DNA of 8,715 nucleotides from DATHSN01 sp035464115 (GTDB lineage: Bacteria > Actinomycetota > Acidimicrobiia > Acidimicrobiales > SKKL01), in contig DATHSN010000351.1 of assembly GCA_035464115.1 (NCBI GenBank), forward strand, positions 1-8,715, in the 5' to 3' direction. Below are positions 1 through 5,948 of this stretch, piece by piece. Every line of letters begins with the position of its first letter. Position 1 is the first letter of the stretch. The position numbers and the translations under genes are program-made. The notes beneath the pieces were generated by a model that worked only from the letters and a program-made list of their open reading frames with translations, did not search any database and was not told the DNA's origin.

Positions 1-1
1 A

Positions 2-310
2 CGAGTCCGCTTCGCCTTCGCCCACGACGCCGGCGACGTCGACCTCGACGTCATCTCCACCACCGTCCTCACCGACAGCCGCCTCGCGGATGCACCGCCG
101 CCGACCGACGAGGTCCAGGTGCGACTGCTGCTCGCCGTGCAGGACCGGGCCGGCACCGAGCCGGCGCTGCTCACCGCTGTGCGCGTCGACAGCACCGATC
201 ACGCGAAGGACAACGTCACCCTCAACGGTCTGCTCGTCTCGGCTGCCGGCACGCTGGCCGGCATGCTCGAGCTGCCCGAGCTCACCCTGGCCAACGTGTA
301 CCCGACGACG
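2..310 (+). CDS. 3' part of an unrecognised plus-strand gene (partial, end undefined)
   Basis: The frame starting at base 2 has strong coding character: almost every third codon position is G or C and first positions are G-rich, up to about base 310. The translation is a plausible acidic, Asp/Val/Leu-rich soluble domain, ending in hydrophobic stretches around TLNGLLVSAAGTLAGML and LTLANVYPT. The 5' end is outside the window. After about base 310 codon use degrades (CCA CGT TCT TGT) and the translation becomes low-complexity Ala/Arg/Pro. There is no stop codon in any plus frame before base 646, and this frame stays open to the arsR stop at 1237. I place the end near 310 only from codon composition; the true end is unknown. 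The gene may be truncated, frameshifted or joined at a rearrangement. I do not recognise the family and assign no function. Confidence 0.45.
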
Positions 311-330
311 CCGGCCCACCCACGTTCTTG

Positions 331-365
331 TGTGGTTCGGGCGCGGAATCCGCGACCGACCCACA
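331..365. terminator. Imperfect 16-bp hairpin between convergent genes
   Basis: Arms TGTGG-T-TCGG-G-CGCGG and CCGCG-A-CCGA-C-CCACA pair around an AAT loop, giving 14 pairs and two single mismatches. G330 and C366 add one further pair. It lies between the presumed end of the left-edge gene and the arsI stop at 407, where a bidirectional terminator is expected. There is no T-run on either strand, so it is not a classical intrinsic terminator; U-less hairpins of this kind are common guesses in GC-rich actinobacteria. The structure is seen directly; the terminator role is inference. Confidence 0.4.
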
Positions 366-406
366 CCGAAACCGCGACGGTGGTCGCCCCCGCCACGGCG
401 CCGCGC

Positions 407-820
407 TCAGCTCGGGCAGCAGCCGGTGGTGCCCGACACGATCACGTTCTCGCGCTGCTCGCTGTCGCCGGTCTTCACGTACCACTCCCACCGGGCGCCG
501 TCGGGGCCCTCGACCCACGTCTCGGTCTTCTCGGCGAAGCAGCACATGGTGTCGTCGACGCCAGTGGTCTCGAGCCCGGTGTCGGACAGGCGGGCCTCGG
601 CGGCCACCACCTCGTCGGCGGTCTCGGTCTCCACGCCCAGGTGGTTGATCGAGCCGGGCTCGCCCGCGCCCTCGAACAGCACGAGCTTCAGCGGCGGGTC
701 GGCGATGGCGAAGTTGGCGTACCCCGGACGGGTCTTGGCCGGCTCGACGCCGAACATGCGGGAGTAGAAGTCGACGGCGGCGTCGAGGTCGGCGACGTTG
801 ATGGCGAGCTGCACGCGCAT
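407..820 (-). CDS. arsI: ArsI/CadI family VOC-fold protein (organoarsenical C-As lyase / cadmium-induced protein)
   Basis: A 137-aa cytosolic protein of the vicinal-oxygen-chelate (glyoxalase/dioxygenase) superfamily. ArsI enzymes cleave the carbon-arsenic bond of trivalent methyl- or aryl-arsenicals in a Fe(II)-dependent reaction; the mycobacterial homologue CadI is named for cadmium induction. The N-terminus (RVQLAINVADLDAAVDFYSR), the PGYANFAIADPPLKLVL block and the CCFA/W-V-GPDG-WE-Y block match this family closely. Candidate metal ligands are Gln4, His60 and Glu112. The substrate-binding vicinal cysteine pair is Cys93-Cys94, and a second pair, Cys134-Cys135, sits at the extreme C-terminus as in CadI. 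The length is normal. The ATG at 820 is chosen because GGAGG (831-827) lies 6 nt upstream and the protein begins at the family's usual N-terminus. It is divergent from arsR with 81 bp between, which suggests ArsR control. Substrate (organoarsenical, arsenite or cadmium) cannot be settled from sequence. Confidence 0.92.
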   Translation of the reverse strand: MRVQLAINVADLDAAVDFYSRMFGVEPAKTRPGYANFAIADPPLKLVLFEGAGEPGSINHLGVETETADEVVAAEARLSDTGLETTGVDDTMCCFAEKTETWVEGPDGARWEWYVKTGDSEQRENVIVSGTTGCCPS

Positions 821-855
821 GGCGGGCCTCCAGTGGTCCGAGACGATTCGATCAG

Positions 856-884
856 TGTCGATACGATAGCCACTCGCTTCGACA
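856..884. promoter_or_regulatory. Candidate ArsR operator (inverted repeat TGTCGA-N17-TCGACA)
   Basis: Perfect 6-bp arms at 856-861 and 879-884 lie in the region shared by the divergent arsI and arsR genes and overlap the arsI promoter. Two further elements are present: CGATTCGAT (844-852) is repeated as CGATACGAT (859-867) at a 15-bp period, and ATCTGTC occurs at 884-890 and 892-898. Which element ArsR contacts cannot be decided here; location supports the role, the exact half-sites are inference. Confidence 0.4.
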
Positions 885-892
885 TCTGTCAA
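863..892 (-). promoter_or_regulatory. Sigma70-type promoter of arsI
   Basis: On the minus strand a perfect -35 TTGACA (892-887) is followed after 18 bp by TATCGT (868-863), matching TATAAT at four of six positions. The arsI start codon lies 43 nt further on. Such a good -35 stands out in this GC-rich sequence. The dyad at 856-884 covers the spacer and -10, as expected for repression by ArsR. Confidence 0.55.
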
Positions 893-901
893 TCTGTCTG
901 C

Positions 902-1237
902 ATGGACGACCCCGAGCTGTGCTGCCCGCCGCTGCTCTCGGCGCCGCTCGACGAGGACGACGCCACCGAGCTCGCCGACCTGCTCAAGGCCCTGGCCGAC
1001 CCCGCCCGGCTCCGCCTGGTGTCGATGGTCGCGGCGTCGCCCACCGGCGAGATCTGCGCCTGCGACCTCCCCGAGCCGCTCGGTCGCTCCCAGCCCACGG
1101 TGAGCCACCACCTGTCCCAGCTGGTGAAGGCCGGCATCCTCGAGCGCGAGCAGCGGGGCAAGTGGGCGTGGTTCCGCTTGCGGCGCGCCCGACTGGCCGG
1201 CCTCGTCGACGCCCTCTCGGACCACGCTCGCTCCTGA
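902..1237 (+). CDS. arsR: ArsR/SmtB family metalloregulator (arsenic-type repressor)
   Basis: A 111-aa winged-helix repressor. The order is typical: a helix with LADLLKALADPARLRLVSMV (about 24-43), a metal-binding loop ICACDL (51-56), the recognition region GRSQPTVSHHLSQLVKAGIL (61-80), then the wing EREQRGKWAWFRL (81-93). Cys52 and Cys54 form the Cys-x-Cys found in E. coli-type ArsR (ELCVCDL). There is also a vicinal Cys7-Cys8 near the N-terminus, resembling the N-terminal pair of Corynebacterium ArsR. Three or four thiols could bind As(III), methyl-As(III) or Sb(III) and release DNA. The ATG at 902 has no Shine-Dalgarno sequence upstream, so leaderless translation is possible. It is divergent from arsI and probably represses both genes. 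No arsenite efflux pump or reductase gene is visible in the window. An upstream frame-sharing extension was rejected because it runs antisense through arsI. Confidence 0.92.
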   Translation: MDDPELCCPPLLSAPLDEDDATELADLLKALADPARLRLVSMVAASPTGEICACDLPEPLGRSQPTVSHHLSQLVKAGILEREQRGKWAWFRLRRARLAGLVDALSDHARS

Positions 1238-1251
1238 TCGGGGCGGCTCGC

Positions 1252-1276
1252 GGGGCCCGACGGGACGTCGGACCCT
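1252..1276 (+). terminator. Terminator-like hairpin after arsR
   Basis: CCGACG (1257-1262) and CGTCGG (1266-1271) pair perfectly around a GGA loop. The stem extends past one C/A mismatch through GGG/CCC to a G-T pair. It starts 15 nt after the arsR stop and precedes the next gene by about 70 bp. No T-run follows, so efficiency as an intrinsic terminator is uncertain. Confidence 0.4.
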
Positions 1277-1349
1277 CATCCGGGCCCGTGGGCGTCCGAT
1301 CCTGTGGGAGCGCAACCGCGCCCCAGTCGGCGCGCGGAGAGGAGCCCAC

Positions 1350-4307
1350 GTGACGAGTGGCACCGACCAGCTCGACCCTCGGGTCCGAGACGGTGCTCCG
1401 TCGACCTCCGGGAGCCCCCGCCGATCGCATCGTCCGGTCGGTCCGGCGCTGCTCGCCTGGTTCGCCGCCTACGTCGCCGTCGACGCCGTCGTCGCTGCCG
1501 TCCAGCCCGAGGGCGCGGCCGCGCCCTGGTACCCGCCGCTGGCCATCGGGATCGCGCTCCTCGCCGTCCGGGGGGTGGCGGCCTGGCCGGTCATCGTGGC
1601 CGCCGATCTCGTGGTGGCGGTGTCGCTGGGAACCCTCGGCGTGGCCGCCGCCGGGGCCGACGCTCTCGTGGTCGCCGGCCAGGCGGTGCTCTTCGTCGCC
1701 CTCGCCGGCCGGGCGCTCGCCCGCCGCCGCCAGTCTCGGCCTGCCGACGCCGTCACCCTGCTCGGCGCGGCGGCGGCGTCCGCCGCGCTCGGCGCCACCG
1801 TGGGCGCCCCTGTGCTCTCGTGGCTCGAGCTCGGCGCCGTCGACTGGTCCGAGTGGCGGACCTGGTTCCTCGGCGACCTCACCGGGATCGTCACCGTGCT
1901 CCCCGCCATCGTGTTGACGATCGACTGGTGGCGGGGCCGCGGTGAGCGCAGCGCCGCCCACCGGTGGGACGCGTCACCGGTCGAAGCTGCGCTCGTCGCC
2001 GGCATCGCCCTGGTCGGCACGGTCGCCGTCTTCGTCGAGCTGGGCGGCGACGCCCGTCACCACCACGGCTTCGAGCTCCTCCTCGTCGTGCCGGTGGTCT
2101 GGCTCGCCGCGCGCACCGCGCCGGCGCCCACCGCGCTCCTCGCGCTGGCCATCAACCTCGCCGCGGTGTCCGTCCTGGTCGTGCGCGCCCCGGAGCTGTT
2201 CGACATCTCCGAGCAGCTCGTGAGCCTGCAGGGGGTCATGCTCGCCCTGTCGGCGACGGGCCTGGTCACGTCGGTGGCGGTGAGCAGCCAGCGGGCGGCC
2301 GACGAGCACCGTCGCACGCTGCTCGATGCGTCGCCGCTGGCGACGGTGAGCCTCGACCGCGACGGGCACGTGAGCGACTGGAACCCGGCGGCCGAGGCCA
2401 CGTTCGGGTGGCGCGCCGACGAGGTGATCGGCCGCCCGTTCCCGCTCATCGACCCCGACGACTGGGAGGCGTTCGCGCACCGTCACGCCGACCTGCTCGC
2501 CGGGCGGGGCGCCGACGGGGTGCGCATCGCGTACCGCCACCGCGACGGCCACCGCGTCGCCGGGCGCCTCTTCGCCACCCGGCTGCTCGACGGCTCGGGG
2601 CACCCGGTGGGCGCCATCGGGCTGATCGAGGACCTCGGCGACCACCACCAGCTCCTCCAGGAGCGCGACCGGCTGGCCGCCGCCATCGAGCAGGCGGCCG
2701 AGTCGATCGTGGTCACCGATCCCAGCGCCCGCATCGTCTACGCCAACCCGGCGGTGGAGCGGGCCACCGGGTACACCATCGACGAGCTGCTCGGGCAGAA
2801 CCCCCGCATCTTCCAGAGCGGCCGGCAGTCCCCCGAGCTCTATGCCCAGATGTGGGACACGCTCACCTCGGGACGCCCGTGGCGCGGTGTGCTCGTGAAC
2901 CGGCGCAAGGACGGCTCCCTCATCGAGGAGGACGCCACCATCTCGCCGGTGCGCGACGAGCACGGCGAGCTGGTGGCCTACGTCGGCGTGAAGCGCGACC
3001 TCACGGTGGAGCAGGAGCTGCGCGACCAGCTCGCCGCCGAGGTCCAGGACCGGGCGTCCACGGTGGCGGCGCTGGCCCGGGTCCGCGGTGACGGCACCCT
3101 GGAGGACATCGCCCACCAGGTGACGGCCGAGGTGAGCCGCCTGGAGGGCGCGGCCGGTGCGGCGGTCCTGTGGCTCAACACCGACGGCAGCGTGTGGCAC
3201 CGGTCGCTGTCGCTCTCCGAGGGCCTCCCCGTCGTGCCCGAGCTGCTCCCGACCGGTGAGGCCGAGCTGATCCGGACCCGCGCCGCCTCGCTCCCCGGCG
3301 GCTGGGCCGAGTCGAGGGAGGAGCACGGCGCCGTCTGTCGCTCGGGCTGCGTCGTGCCCCCCGCCGCCCCGGTCACGGGACTGGTCCACGTGCCCGTGCA
3401 CGTGGCCGGCGATCCGGTGGCCGTCATCGCCGCGTTCACCACCGTGCCCGACGGCGGGGAGTGGGCCCGACGGCGGCTTCCGGCGGTCGCCGAGTTCGCC
3501 ACCCACACCGCGGCGTTGATCACCCCGCTCATCGACCACCACACCCGGGTCGAGGAGATCCGGGCCCGGATCCGCCAGGTCATCGACGAGGCGGCCTTCA
3601 CCCCCGTGTTCCAGTCGATCGTCGACGGTGGGGCGAGCCGCACGGTGGGCCACGAGGCGCTCACCCGGTTCGCCGACGGCACAAGACCCGACCTGCGCTT
3701 CCTCGAGGCCGCCCAGGTCGGGCTCGGCGACGAGCTCGAGGAGGTGTGCGCACGCGCCGCCGCCGCCGTGGCCGCCGACCTGCCCGGCACGGGGTTCGTG
3801 AGCGTCAACCTCAGCCCGTCGATGCTCCGGCGCGAGCTGCTCCTCGATCTGCAGCTCCTCGCGCACCGTCCGATCGTGGTGGAGCTCACCGAGCACGTGG
3901 CGGTGGAGGACTACGAGACCGTCCGCTCCACCATCGATCCCCTCCGCCCGAGGGTGCGCCTCGCCGTCGACGATGCCGGGTCCGGGTACGCCAGCCTCCG
4001 CCACGTGCTCGAGCTGCGCCCGGACTTCGTGAAGCTCGACCTGTTCCTGGTGCGCGACGTCCACCGCGACCCGGCCCGCCAGGCGATCGTCGCGGGCATG
4101 GTCCACTACGCGGCGGTCACCGGCACCCTGGTGATCGCCGAAGGCGTGGAGACCCGCGAGGAGGCCCACGAGCTGGAGCGGCTCGGCGTCACCTTGATGC
4201 AGGGCTACCTCTGGAGCCACCCCGCGCCGCTGCGCCCGTCCGGCGAGACCCCTGCCGGCGCGGGGCCGACCGCGGCCGGACCCCCGGCGCCGGCCGATCG
4301 GCCCTGA
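1350..4307 (+). CDS. Membrane c-di-GMP phosphodiesterase, MASE1-PAS-PAS-GAF-EAL
   Basis: A 985-aa inner-membrane sensor predicted to hydrolyse cyclic di-GMP to pGpG. Residues about 29-310 hold some eight hydrophobic segments with MASE1 features: WYPPLAIGIALL, AAWPVIV, and WRTWFLGDLTGIVTVLPAI. A first PAS (about 322-435) carries SLDRDGHVSDWNPAAEATFGW. A second PAS/PAC (about 440-555) carries VVTDPSARIVYANPAVERATGY and ends VGVKRDLT. Residues about 570-735 look like a GAF domain. The EAL domain spans about 748-970. Its metal and substrate residues all seem present: Glu769 (EAL), Asn820 (VNLSP), Glu845 (ELTEH), Asp874-Asp875 (DDAGSG), Lys895 (VKLD), Glu931 (AEGVE) and Gln951 (MQGY). No GGDEF domain lies between GAF and EAL, so the protein should only degrade the messenger. 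The tail after about 965 is Pro/Ala-rich. The GTG at 1350 is supported by AGGAG (1340-1344), 5 nt upstream. The 3' end is convergent with rlmI, 9 bp apart. The signal sensed is unknown. Confidence 0.93.
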   Translation: MTSGTDQLDPRVRDGAPSTSGSPRRSHRPVGPALLAWFAAYVAVDAVVAAVQPEGAAAPWYPPLAIGIALLAVRGVAAWPVIVAADLVVAVSLGTLGVAAAGADALVVAGQAVLFVALAGRALARRRQSRPADAVTLLGAAAASAALGATVGAPVLSWLELGAVDWSEWRTWFLGDLTGIVTVLPAIVLTIDWWRGRGERSAAHRWDASPVEAALVAGIALVGTVAVFVELGGDARHHHGFELLLVVPVVWLAARTAPAPTALLALAINLAAVSVLVVRAPELFDISEQLVSLQGVMLALSATGLVTSVAVSSQRAADEHRRTLLDASPLATVSLDRDGHVSDWNPAAEATFGWRADEVIGRPFPLIDPDDWEAFAHRHADLLAGRGADGVRIAYRHRDGHRVAGRLFATRLLDGSGHPVGAIGLIEDLGDHHQLLQERDRLAAAIEQAAESIVVTDPSARIVYANPAVERATGYTIDELLGQNPRIFQSGRQSPELYAQMWDTLTSGRPWRGVLVNRRKDGSLIEEDATISPVRDEHGELVAYVGVKRDLTVEQELRDQLAAEVQDRASTVAALARVRGDGTLEDIAHQVTAEVSRLEGAAGAAVLWLNTDGSVWHRSLSLSEGLPVVPELLPTGEAELIRTRAASLPGGWAESREEHGAVCRSGCVVPPAAPVTGLVHVPVHVAGDPVAVIAAFTTVPDGGEWARRRLPAVAEFATHTAALITPLIDHHTRVEEIRARIRQVIDEAAFTPVFQSIVDGGASRTVGHEALTRFADGTRPDLRFLEAAQVGLGDELEEVCARAAAAVAADLPGTGFVSVNLSPSMLRRELLLDLQLLAHRPIVVELTEHVAVEDYETVRSTIDPLRPRVRLAVDDAGSGYASLRHVLELRPDFVKLDLFLVRDVHRDPARQAIVAGMVHYAAVTGTLVIAEGVETREEAHELERLGVTLMQGYLWSHPAPLRPSGETPAGAGPTAAGPPAPADRP

Positions 4308-4320
4308 GCCGCGGCCTCAG
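4304..4320. repeat. Dyad CTGAG...CTCAG holding both convergent stop codons
   Basis: CTGAG (4304-4308) and CTCAG (4316-4320) are perfect inverted arms around CCGCGGC. The plus-strand stop TGA (4305-4307) and the minus-strand stop (TCA on plus, 4317-4319) fall in the two arms. It could be a small bidirectional transcription-end structure, but five pairs is weak. Confidence 0.3.
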
Positions 4321-5549
4321 CGTCGCGGCTCGACGGTGGCGAACACCGCGTCGAGGTAGTGCCCCTCGGCGAAGGTCACCGGGTGGTCGACGGCGTGACC
4401 GGTGCGCGTCACCGCGCGCAGGCGGGCGCCCGCTCGGGCGGCCGCATCGGTGACCACCCGCTCGAGGTCGTCGCCGCTCACCCGGCTGGTGCACGACGCC
4501 TGCACCAGCGTGCCGCCCGGCTCGAGCAGCGCCACCGCCAGCTCGGTGAGCCGCCCGTAGGCCCGCAGCGCCCCGGGGACCTGCTCGCGGCGCGACGCGA
4601 ACGACGGCGGATCGACCACGACCACGTCGAACCGCCGGCCCGCGTCGCGCAGCGCGGCCATGACCTCGGTGGCGTCGCCGACCGACGCCTCGTGGCGACA
4701 GGCTCGCACCGACGCCAGCTCGGCGTTGAGCGCCAGGTGCCGACCGACGGCGGCGATCGCCACCGGGCTGATGTCGACGCTGTGCACGAGGGTGGCCCCG
4801 CCCGCCGCGGCGCTGACGCTGAAGCCACCGTTGAACGAGAACACGTCGAGCACCCGGCGCCCGACCGAGCGATCGCGCACCCGGGCCCGGTTGTCGCGCT
4901 GGTCGAGGAAGAACCCGGTCTTCTGACCGCTGACGACGTCGGCCTCGAACACGAGCCCGTTCTCGCGGAAGCGGACCGGCGCGATGGGTGCCGCGCCGAC
5001 GAGCGTCGTCCCGTCGGCGATCGGCGCCTCCGCCCGCGCCGAGCGCGACCACCGCAGGACCAGTCGGGGCGGCGCCCACACCGCGACGACGGCATCGACG
5101 AGCGCGTCGAGGTGGGCGAACCACGCCTCGCCGTAGAGCTTGAGCACGAACGTGTCGGCGTAGCGGTCGAGGACCACGCCGGGGAGGCCGTCGTTCTCGC
5201 CGTTGACGCACCGGTACCCGGTGGTGGCGTCGTCGGCCTCGAGCGGGGCCCGCAGATGGCGGGCGTCGGCGACGCGGTCGCGCCACCAGGTGGCGTCGAT
5301 GGTGGCCGGGCGGCCGTGGTGCAGCACCTTCACCCGGATGGGCGACGCCGGGTCGTAGAGGCCGATGGCGAGGAACCGCCGACGGGCGTCGAACACCACC
5401 GCCAGGTCGCCGGGGCGCCCGTCGGGCGGCGCCGAGGTGATCGACGCGTCGTAGAGCCACGGGTGCCCCCCGCGCAGCTGGCGCTCGGCGTCGGGGGTGA
5501 CGCGGATGGCGAGGCGGCGGCCGCCGACGCCGGAGTCGGGAGCATCCAT
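4317..5549 (-). CDS. rlmI: RlmI-type class I SAM-dependent rRNA (cytosine-C5) methyltransferase
   Basis: A 410-aa cytosolic enzyme of the RlmI family; the E. coli member methylates C1962 of 23S rRNA to 5-methylcytosine using S-adenosylmethionine. An N-terminal PUA-like region (about 10-80) begins RVTPDAERQLRGGHPWLYDASI, the normal start of the family. A central segment carries VNGENDGLPGVVLDRY (115-130). The catalytic domain follows the hallmark VVSGQKTGFFLDQRDNR (205-221). SAM motif I is LDVFSFNGGF (234-243) with the acidic Asp259 of HSVDIS. DPP (313-315) and the Cys353 of ASCTSR are the expected motif IV and catalytic motif VI cysteine. The ATG at 5549 lies only 3 nt past the tRNA-Thr 3' end, so no separate Shine-Dalgarno is possible outside the tRNA; no ATG or GTG close downstream fits the family better. 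The exact target base in this organism is inferred from family. Confidence 0.92.
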   Translation of the reverse strand: MDAPDSGVGGRRLAIRVTPDAERQLRGGHPWLYDASITSAPPDGRPGDLAVVFDARRRFLAIGLYDPASPIRVKVLHHGRPATIDATWWRDRVADARHLRAPLEADDATTGYRCVNGENDGLPGVVLDRYADTFVLKLYGEAWFAHLDALVDAVVAVWAPPRLVLRWSRSARAEAPIADGTTLVGAAPIAPVRFRENGLVFEADVVSGQKTGFFLDQRDNRARVRDRSVGRRVLDVFSFNGGFSVSAAAGGATLVHSVDISPVAIAAVGRHLALNAELASVRACRHEASVGDATEVMAALRDAGRRFDVVVVDPPSFASRREQVPGALRAYGRLTELAVALLEPGGTLVQASCTSRVSGDDLERVVTDAAARAGARLRAVTRTGHAVDHPVTFAEGHYLDAVFATVEPRR

Positions 5550-5552
5550 GAG

Positions 5553-5626
5553 AGCCCGAGGTGGGAGTCGAACCCACGACCTGACGCTTACAAGGCGACT
5601 GCTCTGACCAGCTGAGCTACTCGGGC
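5553..5626 (-). tRNA. tRNA-Thr (anticodon UGU)
   Basis: The minus strand folds as a 74-nt cloverleaf. Acceptor arms are GCCCGAG and CTCGGGC (7 pairs), followed by TA, a D stem GCTC/GAGC with loop AGCTGGTCA, an anticodon arm GTCGC-CTTGTAA-GCGTC, a variable loop AGGTC, and a T arm GTGGG-TTCGACT-CCCAC. The anticodon TGT reads ACA threonine codons. Oddities: the second pair of the anticodon stem is a U-U mismatch, the discriminator base is U, and CCA is not encoded. A -10-like TAGCGT (5639-5634) lies about 7 nt upstream of the 5' end; I see no convincing -35. It is followed after 3 nt by the rlmI start codon on the same strand. Confidence 0.95.
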
Positions 5627-5662
5627 GCGGGACCACGCTAGAGGAGGGTGCTTGCATCGCGG

Positions 5663-5687
5663 TGGTGCCGACGGGAGGATGGCACCA
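5663..5687 (+). promoter_or_regulatory. Perfect 7-bp inverted repeat with the ribosome binding site in its loop
   Basis: TGGTGCC (5663-5669) and GGCACCA (5681-5687) are exact inverted arms. The 11-nt loop holds GGGAGG (5673-5678), the Shine-Dalgarno of the DUF3263 gene, and the ATG follows the second arm directly at 5688. It could be an mRNA hairpin that exposes the ribosome binding site, or a 25-bp protein-binding dyad. Both readings are inference. Confidence 0.4.
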
Positions 5688-5948
5688 ATGTCACTCACCG
5701 ACCGTGACCGGGCGATCCTCGACTTCGAGCGATCCTGGTGGACCCAGACGGGTCCCAAGGAGATCGCCATCCGCGAGCGTTTCGAGCTGTCGGCGACCCG
5801 CTACTACCAGATCCTCGCCGAGCTGCTCGACCATCCCGAGGCGCTCGAGTACGACCCGCTCGTCATCCGCCGCCTCCGGCGCATGCGCGACCGGCGCCGC
5901 CGCGCCCGCTTCGAGGGGCGCACCGTGGGCGCCCCCACCGGCCGGTGA
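5688..5948 (+). CDS. DUF3263 family small helix-turn-helix-like protein
   Basis: An 86-aa protein recognisable as DUF3263, an actinobacterial family of unknown function; M. tuberculosis Rv0430 is a member as I recall. The core TDRDRAILDFERSWWTQTGPKEIAIRERFELSATRYYQILAELL (about 4-47, quoted in part here as DFERSWW and ATRYYQIL) looks like a winged or simple helix-turn-helix: an acidic/aromatic helix, then a loop, then a recognition-like helix. The tail RRLRRMRDRRRRAR (61-74) is strongly basic and could bind nucleic acid. ATG at 5688 is chosen with GGGAGG at 5673-5678, 9 nt upstream; a TTG at 5652 in frame is not needed. Its stop overlaps the start of the LytR_C gene by 4 bp (GTGA), so translation is probably coupled. 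DNA binding is inference from shape and charge, not shown. Confidence 0.85.
   Translation: MSLTDRDRAILDFERSWWTQTGPKEIAIRERFELSATRYYQILAELLDHPEALEYDPLVIRRLRRMRDRRRRARFEGRTVGAPTGR

Noticed and set aside
119..1237. 372-aa plus-strand ORF ending in an ArsR domain, as a fusion protein
   Set aside because: The middle is the antisense of arsI and low in sequence complexity; arsR has its own ATG at 902 at the family's usual position. Kept only as a finding about the missing stop.
407..1363. Minus-strand 318-aa reading of arsI extended upstream
   Set aside because: The extension is the antisense of arsR with Arg/Gly-rich low complexity. The family N-terminus and a good Shine-Dalgarno fix the start at 820.
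1564..1940. Small plus-strand ORFs inside the MASE1 region
   Set aside because: Arg/Ser/Pro-rich shadow frames of the main gene with no start signal of their own.
1974..4220. 748-aa minus-strand ORF opposite the EAL gene
   Set aside because: A shadow frame with His/Gly/Arg-rich sequence and no domain signature, caused by high GC; the plus-strand gene has clear domains throughout.
4359..5615. 418-aa plus-strand ORF opposite rlmI
   Set aside because: Antisense shadow without family features, and its 3' end runs across the tRNA.
4317..5657. 446-aa version of the rRNA methyltransferase starting upstream
   Set aside because: The extra 36 residues are a translation of the tRNA-Thr gene (SSAGQSSRLVSVRSWVRLPP), a well-known artefact.
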